Positions 57,061 to 64,000 of a DNA stretch of 64,000 nucleotides are shown one piece after another. The notes beneath the pieces were generated by a model that was given only the letters and a program-made list of their open reading frames with translations, was not told the DNA's origin and did no database searches. Within the stretch, counting starts at the first letter, position 1. Every line of letters starts with the position of its first letter. Source of the DNA: Sphagnum magellanicum (Eukaryota > Streptophyta > Sphagnopsida > Sphagnales > Sphagnaceae). The stretch spans positions 9,697,061 through 9,761,060 of the forward strand of contig CM038912.1 in NCBI GenBank assembly GCA_021904315.1. The letters run 5' to 3'. Made by a program: the position numbers and the translations under genes.

Positions 57061-59230
57061 GCCACAGCATATATGCATCCAAGCTCCAAAGCACCAAAAA
57101 GCCTCAAGTCCTTGTTCCTCACTGATAGTTGGATATAATTGTCACCAAGGTGGCATGTTTGTGTCTTATTATCTTGTTGTCTTGGGGTTTGTCCCCAAGT
57201 GAACGAACTGATGGACGAGAGTGTCAGTTTCTTGGGCATCATTTTCTACAGTTTACCCTCCCACCCCCCACCCCCCCACCCCCCCCCTTCTTCTTCTTCT
57301 TCTTCTCCCCTCTGAAGTAAGTGCACAAAAAGTGTACAAAAATAATTGTGCACAAAAAAAAAGCAGCATCAGATTTGACTTGATCAACCTGCCAAACGAC
57401 ATACAATACAAACTTCAGAGGGAGTAGGTGCAAAGTCTCACCCAATCCATAAATGTTAGCCCCACAAAATGAAACACATTCAAACTCTGGGTCTCAGAAC
57501 TTTACAATTTATGAAATGGGTTTTAAGCATTTAACAAGTGGCGTGAAGTGAAGTGAAGTACAGCGCCCTCCCCTTCTGTTCTAATAAGTTAGCTTTTTGG
57601 GAAGCCATAGTCCCCACATCCCCATTAGACTGCAAAATTTAAGTAATAAAATTTGCAATGGTTGTTTTTTATAAGGGGATGATGGCACCCCACCCACAAC
57701 ATAACATTGCAAGTTCCTTTCAAGGTGGTGGTGCCAAGGAACAAAATTTGTGCAAAGCTTAGTTTACTAATAGTCTCTCACCAGCTAGCTGCTGCCTAGA
57801 GACATGGGGTAGCCTTTCAGTTTGCAAACAGCCACTGCCACTTCTTCTTCTTCTTCTGGCATCACAAAAGTTGCAGGCTAAATGACAATCACTGAGCAAC
57901 ACAGCATTCAAAATGTTTTGCTTTTTCTTGAATTTTCTTTTCTTTTTTCTCTTTTCTTTTTTTGGTTTTTGTTTTGGGGAATTGGGTAGGCTAGTGGGAA
58001 TTTGCAACATGGAAGTTGATGAGCTAGCTGTTGTGTGTGTGTGTATGTGTGTGTGCAGAATGCCAAGTAGAGAACACAACAGAAGCAGGAATTATTTTGT
58101 GAAAAGCTAACTGCAAGCCCATATGAACTCACAATTAACTATCAACAAGTTAAGCACAGGTAGTCTTTGATGGATAAGCACTGGCAACATGGGCAACATG
58201 TGGGTTGCTTTGGAATCGTACTCAACATCAGAGAAAAAAAGGAGATGGTAGTAGCTACACATGAAGATTGACCCCATTTGTCATGCTTCGTCAGCATATC
58301 ATATATGGCTCAATATGGTTCAGGTTTCATCATTCACTTCCAAAGCATAGAAATGTGTGAGATGTACCTTTTTTCTTAATAATGTTTTCAAGCAAAATTC
58401 AAAATGAGCATGTCCTTATCTGTCATCGGATTGATGGGGATAGCAATGCAAACACCGATTCAAAGCAATGGAGAAATTGAAGTATTAGACTTACTTCCTT
58501 TTTTGTTCACATTTCAACTTCCATCTCCATACGTCAAGTATAGTTCATTATATGCCATCAATACTCAGTCACACCATTTCTTGGAACGAAGATGTGACGA
58601 TGGCATACCTTCCATCAAGAAATAAATGGAGTTCTCTTGCATGAGATGTTGGCAAATGACTAACAAAAACATTACTCAAAATTTGGTCCTAAGAAACTAG
58701 TTGAATAATTGTTCACTCTACATATGTCATTTGTATCTCTTGTTGAAAATAAAATGTCTTTTACTCTCTTTTCTTCCGTGAACTATTTTGTCTAGACAAT
58801 ATCATTGTATTGTCAATAGTAATGTATGTTGATGTCTCCAACTTGCTAAAATTTGTTTTCATAGTCACACCTTCATAATAGAAAACATTCAATAACATGA
58901 TGACCTTCATAATGTATCACATTCTTGGATAATCAAAATCTTGAAGCTTCAAACTTTGTCTAGAGTTTGAGTATGCCTCTTGCTTATATGACACTTTGAA
59001 ACTCCAATTTTTTCATATTACAACGGCAATTAATTTGTCAAAGCGTTGGGACCCATGCAAGTCTTGGTTGTGAGGGGGCACCTTCAAGAAGTATAAATTA
59101 AGTGTTGTACAAGTTGAGGTCTTCAAGTGAGAGAATGTGAATGAATCAAAGTTTGAGGATTCCTCCATTTTTCTACATGTCTAATGAAGACGAATTCTAA
59201 CTTTGTTTAAGATAATCCTCGAGATTGGTA
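57061..59230. other. Intergenic, no gene supported
   Basis: Holds a C-rich/ttc tract (57260-57308), ttc repeats (57841-57856) and a GT microsatellite (58032-58058). The frame 58404-58625 is unsupported. Confidence 0.45.
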
Positions 59231-59240
59231 AAGTGTCACT

Positions 59241-59560
59241 TTACTCTCGTACAAATCCTTTGATTCTATCTAAAGAAGTATCAACAAATGCCAACAAGTA
59301 CTTTCTACCTTGTGTAAACACATGCAAATCCAATGGCAAAATCTGATTTCCAAGGAAAATAAAAACATAAGTTCTATTCTCCAAAGCAAAATCCAAAACC
59401 TTAAAGAACTTAAGAAGGTAATCTCCAAACAATGTGTGCTCCTCACATATGAAGGTCAAGTTCAAATTCAAACTACATTTTGACCAATAATTAGCCAATA
59501 TTCTAATCAATATTTACCCAAGATATTGGGCAAATTCAACAAGATGGAGAAATGCAATTT
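59241..59560 (-). pseudogene. Possible coding remnant of unknown origin
   Basis: An 89-codon - strand frame (59510-59241) reads in a protein-like way, with hydrophobic and charged residues mixed (FKVLDFALENRTYVFIFLGN then LLAFVDTSLDRIKGF). Just upstream the same frame can be followed through one stop (LVEFAQYLG). I recognise no family. It is in AT-rich repeat-like surroundings with no plausible splice partner, so a mobile-element relic is as likely as a gene. Confidence 0.25.
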
Positions 59561-61218
59561 AAGTAGACAAACATTTCTAAAGTCTTTAAAAGAGGTTTAT
59601 ATTTCTAATTCATCTTCATTGCCACATTTTTTTCATCACATTTTTCAAATTTTACATATTTTAAAGATCATGTATGGTCATGGAAGGTAAAGTATGTTGC
59701 AAATTTTTTTTATTTGAAGAATTCAATATTCTTTCCAAAACGTGACATTAAACCTTAATTTGCCACATTATCTAAAATATTACACAATGATAATAATTTA
59801 CACTTTTTTCCTTTCCTTAACATGTAAAAGCACACTACAATAACATGCCATTTTAAACAATTAATATTGACATATAATTAATATCTATCTTTGGAAGAAA
59901 GTAGTTTGTTTTGTTTTGTAGTTATGAGATCCATTGGATTGGGATGCTTCAGATTGTGTTCTTGGTATCTTTGGAAAGCTCTCAACAAGGAGGTGTGCAT
60001 GGGCTTGGTCCCATGACGTTTGGACTTGTAGTGCAAAAGTTTTTGAATATTGAATGATTTTTTGACTGAAAATTAAACTAAATCATAGCTGAAAATCTCG
60101 TCGGAATTGGAATGTGCCTTTGATGTTGTTGGAAAGATCTTGATGAGCAGGATTTAATGGAATTTATTTGGTAAGATTTGGATTCAGAATGTGGGAGATA
60201 TTGATTTTTAAGTGATTTCTGCAACTGAAAATTCAAATAAATTCCAAAAAACCAGGTTTTGGAAGGAAAAATCGGTTGAGGATGTGGTAACACTTGAAGG
60301 CTTATCATTCAATTCAAGCATGATTTCCTTTCATATTTGGCTGTTCAAAAATTTGATACATACATTGCAAAACAACGTTCACATGTTGAGTTTCATTATT
60401 TTGTAATGGGTTCACACTTTGGCCAATAGCACAGGCCACGCTAGTTAATATTACATGCAATTAGCTTGAATTATGGTGGCAACCTTTTGGTAATCCAATC
60501 AATTGAAAGGTTTGGAATGTGCATGATAACTTTTGAAAATTAAAGTTCATTTTAGCTAAAGTTGATGGGTGTAAAATACAAAAACACACCCCATGGTGAC
60601 CTCGTTTGTGTATTTGGTTTAAAAGCAATGAGCAAGCCATCAAGTTGATGTGGGAAAACAAGAAATTTGGTTAGTTTTCAAATTTCAAGGCATATATATA
60701 TATACATGATTCTAATTTTTATGACTTTAAAAAAATGTCACATTACACTATTATAAATATTATTATTGTTCATGATTATGTCATTTCCAAAAAAATTTGA
60801 AAGTCATTTGAAATAAAATTAAGCAATGGAAACATTGGTTACATTGTTTTAAAGATGATTTTGGGTATTGCATATTCAATAGATTCATAAATCAAACTTA
60901 TTCAAATGTTCTAACTTCTAATTATATGTTAAAAACATTGTTGTAGAAGTACACCAAACATTTTCAATATTGATTTAGTTAACGTTTAAAAACATGTAAA
61001 ATTAAACATTAGTTACACATGCAATGGGTCATCTTATTATGTTTTGCACTTGATCCAAAGTCAATTAAAGAGGATTGGATACATTTAAATGTAGAAACAC
61101 ACATTTGATCCTTAATAAAGTGTTAGGGAAATTTGAAAGCTATTTTAATATCAATGAAGGAGCCCATGTTCACATTTGCAATTCCAAAAAAAGGAATAAG
61201 GACTCCATGATTCGTTTT
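59561..61218. other. AT-rich spacer, no gene seen
   Basis: 59930-60250 includes two loosely similar blocks (each with GGAAAG(C/A)TCT and TTGAATGATTTTT or TTTTAAGTGATTT), suggesting an old tandem duplication. A ta run is at 60690-60703. No gene could be supported. Confidence 0.45.
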
Positions 61219-61223
61219 TCAAT
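61219..61223. other. Target-site duplication, left copy (TCAAT)
   Basis: Identical to 62051-62055 and directly abuts the TG end of the solo LTR. Length 5 bp as for Gypsy and Copia integrases. Confidence 0.8.
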
Positions 61224-62050
61224 TGACGCGCTCCCAAGTCCCTAGTTAGCCCCAAGTTGGGGTTAAGTCACTCAAGTTACAAAAGTATGTGAGACTCGGG
61301 GGGCACGCTCCCAGCTTCCAGCACTAAAGGGGGGTGAAAGGGGTGTGCTGAAAGCTCCGGGATTAGACTAGGAAAAAGGACAAGCTTACTTAGTTATTCG
61401 GTCCTGCATCCAAATCCAATCAACAAGTTGGTTAGAACTCATTCTGCACACTTTCAATGTTGGGACAAGCCACGAGCGACCTTGGACTCACTTGACTCAC
61501 CACAGCCCGGACTCGAGGGAAGCCATCACCTTCCCCTATATAGTATTCTTTGTAGCTCTCCACCGCACTTACATCCAAATGGCTCTTTTTCCCGGGACTC
61601 TCAAAATGGAGTCCCAAAACTGTCCCGGTTTGGACTCCCAAGACTTTGGGCATTCATAACTCCTTGCCCCAAGCTCGGATCGGGACGAGGTCTAAACCAA
61701 AGTTGTAGCTCTCCTCGAGAGATTTCCAACGGTGTGTCGCACTTCACCTGCATGCACCAAAATCGGGTCGATTCCTGACTTTTAGTGGTCGGGAGTCAAA
61801 TTGGCAATTTGACTCCTGGCCCTTCTTTCGACCATAACTTGTGCTACAGATGTCCAAATGGCTCATGCGAGATCATTTTGGACATTTACACTTGAAGACC
61901 TTTCCAATGGTATAAAGAAGGTCTCAATGCGAAGTGTTTTGACCCCTGCAATTGCGCTCTAAGTTTTTGGGAGTCCCAGAGAACTCCCAAGTCCCATTTT
62001 CGGGAGTGTGAGTGGCGACCTCACACTTCCCTCAAAGTGGGGTTGCGACA
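61224..62050 (-). mobile_element. Solo LTR of an LTR retrotransposon
   Basis: An 827-bp GC-richer block starts TGACGCGC and ends GCGACA on the + strand, so both ends carry TG...CA. It is flanked by an exact 5-bp target duplication, TCAAT, at 61219-61223 and 62051-62055. A TATA-like element (ctatatag, 61536-61543) lies inside. No primer-binding site, polypurine tract or gag-pol sequence adjoins, so internal DNA was lost by LTR-LTR recombination. The - orientation is a guess from the TGTCGCAACC start seen on that strand, which resembles other plant LTR starts. The frames 61428-61778 (+) and 61432-61653 (-) lie inside the LTR and are not genes. Confidence 0.8.
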
Positions 62051-62055
62051 TCAAT

Positions 62056-64000
62056 AGTTTTATGAATAAAATCTACATGGAACAATTTTAAATGAGAAAA
62101 AATGAGTAATCAAAGTTAAAATAACTTGTGTGGTGGTGGTCATTTTTCACATGCATGTATTATTATGCATCAATATTTTTGTTTACAAGCATAAATACAA
62201 AAAATGCCTAAATAAGCTTTTATGGACAACTGAACATTTTTTTGGCATGATTATTTTGTACACTTTTGATTTGCACTTAGAGCTAAAAATTTCAAACATT
62301 TTAAGATTTAATGTGCCTAATCCAACTTCATCACACTACTTAAGCATGTGCTTACCTAACTTTTAAACTTTAAATTTATGTGCTCTTATATTGTTTTGAA
62401 GTATGGTTTCATTGTAATGTCAAAAGTATTAGACAAGGTTAGCTTATCATTTCATAACAATAAAATTATATGCAAAAGGGATTAACACCAAAAGTCATAA
62501 TTTTCCCATAAAGGAGGGAGGGGGGAGGGGGGGTGAGCTTAGGGTCAAATCAAAATCTAACACATTTCACCCACTAACATTAAACAAGGTTTTAAATTCT
62601 TTTTTCCCTTAATGCTGGTGGTAATTCAAATTTTAATTCAATTGTAAATTTGTTTTCATTGTTGTTGGAGCTTTATTATTGTAATGTATAATTATTAAAA
62701 AAAAAACTCAAATCACTTCTACAATAAACTCTTAAATTCAACATTTGAAACCCATTTTTAATGAAATTTGTTCACTTGGCAAATAATCAAGATTTAGGGG
62801 TGAAAAAAGGTTTATAATTAGAAAAAATGCCCAAAGGCAAGGTTACATTAAAGATGACTTAATTAATATGTAAGAAGAAACATTTATCTCATGAAACTAG
62901 ATAGTTACATATGATTAGATAAATTTGTCACGTGTAGACTTTGCATGTTAAATTATGATGTACATTATTGCAATCTTCATATTCATAAAATCATGTTAGG
63001 GAGTAGTTTAAATATCATTTATATTAATGTAGCTTGTGTTTTTGGCTGAAGTGTGAACTTAATACCCAAATAACTTTTTCTTTCAAAACCATTTTTGGTA
63101 ATTTAATTGAATTTCCAATGACAAAACTACTAAAATTTCAATATCTCTTGTACCTTAGGTCTACAGGTTTTCACATCACCTACATTAAATCTTATTAAAG
63201 GTTTTCCAACAATATCAAGAGTGTGCTCAAATTCCCCTTAAAAAATTGTCCAACATTAAATAACTTGTCAATTGTAGATCAAAACATTATGAAACCAACT
63301 TGGAGCACCCCTAATTGAAGGCTTTCCAATAGTGACAAGAATGTAACAAGAGGCAGCATGGTTTAGGAGATTTCAATGTGACAAAGAAACATACAACCTT
63401 CCTTCATATATCTATACAACCAATTACAATATTATACATGATAACCATAAAGGCACTAACCAAATCAACTATAATTATGGTCACCTTGGAAATGGTTGTG
63501 GGTTTTACTTACCATCAAGATGTGTTAAATGTTTCCTATTAAGCCCATTTAGTTATCATAAAGATCACTATCTTAGATAGTCAAAATATTCATACAAATA
63601 CCTTTTTGCCTAGGGAGGATTGGACAACCATTCTGGAAAATTAGTAATAATCTTATGTGACATTCTATAGGAAAATGCCACTTAATCATTCATAGTTGCA
63701 AAACTAATATTTTCACGTGTTCGTGCACCTGTTATATTATATAACATATAATGGACATAATAACTTGGTAATGTGTCCTTAAATTTATTCAAATTTTTAT
63801 ATTGTTAATCCATGTGTGTACTTGAGGCTCAAATCTTGAAGGAAGGTTAGGCAATTTTGTTGCTTTCATTATAATTGGATTGAAAGATGGACATATCGAA
63901 AACGAAATAGCAAACTTATAGAGTGGTCCATAAGATGAACTTCACAAATTTATCATTCATAAATGGCAAATTAACAATTTTCCTTCATGATTGAACATCT
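62056..64000. other. AT-rich intergenic region, no gene seen
   Basis: A G-rich run at 62515-62534 is simple sequence. The + frame 62130-62366 has no recognisable domain. 63180-63340 has two similar blocks (AAGG(T/C)TTTCCAA(C/T)A then AAGA(G/A)TGT), hinting at a small old duplication. Confidence 0.45.

Noticed and set aside
61428..61778. 116-codon + frame
   Set aside because: Lies wholly inside the solo LTR, which is bounded by an exact target duplication.
1..64000. CRISPR arrays, bacterial operons, ribosome binding sites, plasmid origins
   Set aside because: The window is nuclear eukaryotic DNA with spliced genes; tandem repeats seen have drifted units without regular unique spacers.

Overview
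This is a eukaryotic nuclear window, almost certainly from a land plant. It has spliced genes with GT-AG introns, an R2R3-MYB gene with introns at the two standard positions, a plant-type DnaJ-X gene, a plant HINT1-type gene, and plant-type hAT, CACTA-like, MITE, SINE and LTR debris. Gene density is low (four supported genes in 64 kb), the intergenic DNA is AT-rich, and simple repeats and poly-G/poly-C tracts are frequent. I lean towards a large seed-free vascular plant genome (fern-like), but no sequence here proves that.

Layout. 1-22 kb is a transposon graveyard. A dead hAT transposase (about 0.42-5.27 kb, +) is split by a 2.3 kb CACTA-like insert that itself carries a tRNA-derived SINE. 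A foldback MITE, a ~50-bp minisatellite, a second CACTA-like candidate (10.0-12.7 kb) and several dispersed repeats with second copies elsewhere in the window follow. 22.3-36 kb is a gene cluster on the + strand: a five-exon gene for a Crypton-type tyrosine-recombinase-like protein (CDS 23662-26044), an uninterrupted HINT1-type HIT hydrolase gene (29306-29719), and a ten-exon DnaJ/DnaJ-X co-chaperone gene (32504-35896). On the - strand, 43399-39293 encodes an unusually long R2R3-MYB (792 aa). 45-64 kb returns to intergenic DNA: tandem repeats, a small hAT-like MITE, a retroelement-like coding remnant, a GC-richer island with telo-box motifs, and a solo LTR (61224-62050) with an intact 5-bp target-site duplication.

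The four genes do not form an evident pathway: a stress-type HIT hydrolase, a J-domain co-chaperone, a transcription factor and a putative domesticated recombinase simply share a gene-dense island. The most notable object is the Crypton-like gene. Its fold landmarks (first Arg, a beta-region Lys, the RxTAxTR-like helix, the second His) are readable across four spliced introns, but the HxxR histidine is Gln and no Tyr sits where the nucleophile is expected. This looks like a DNA-binding protein exapted from a transposon integrase, a situation described in animals (DUF3504 genes) that I do not know to be described in plants.
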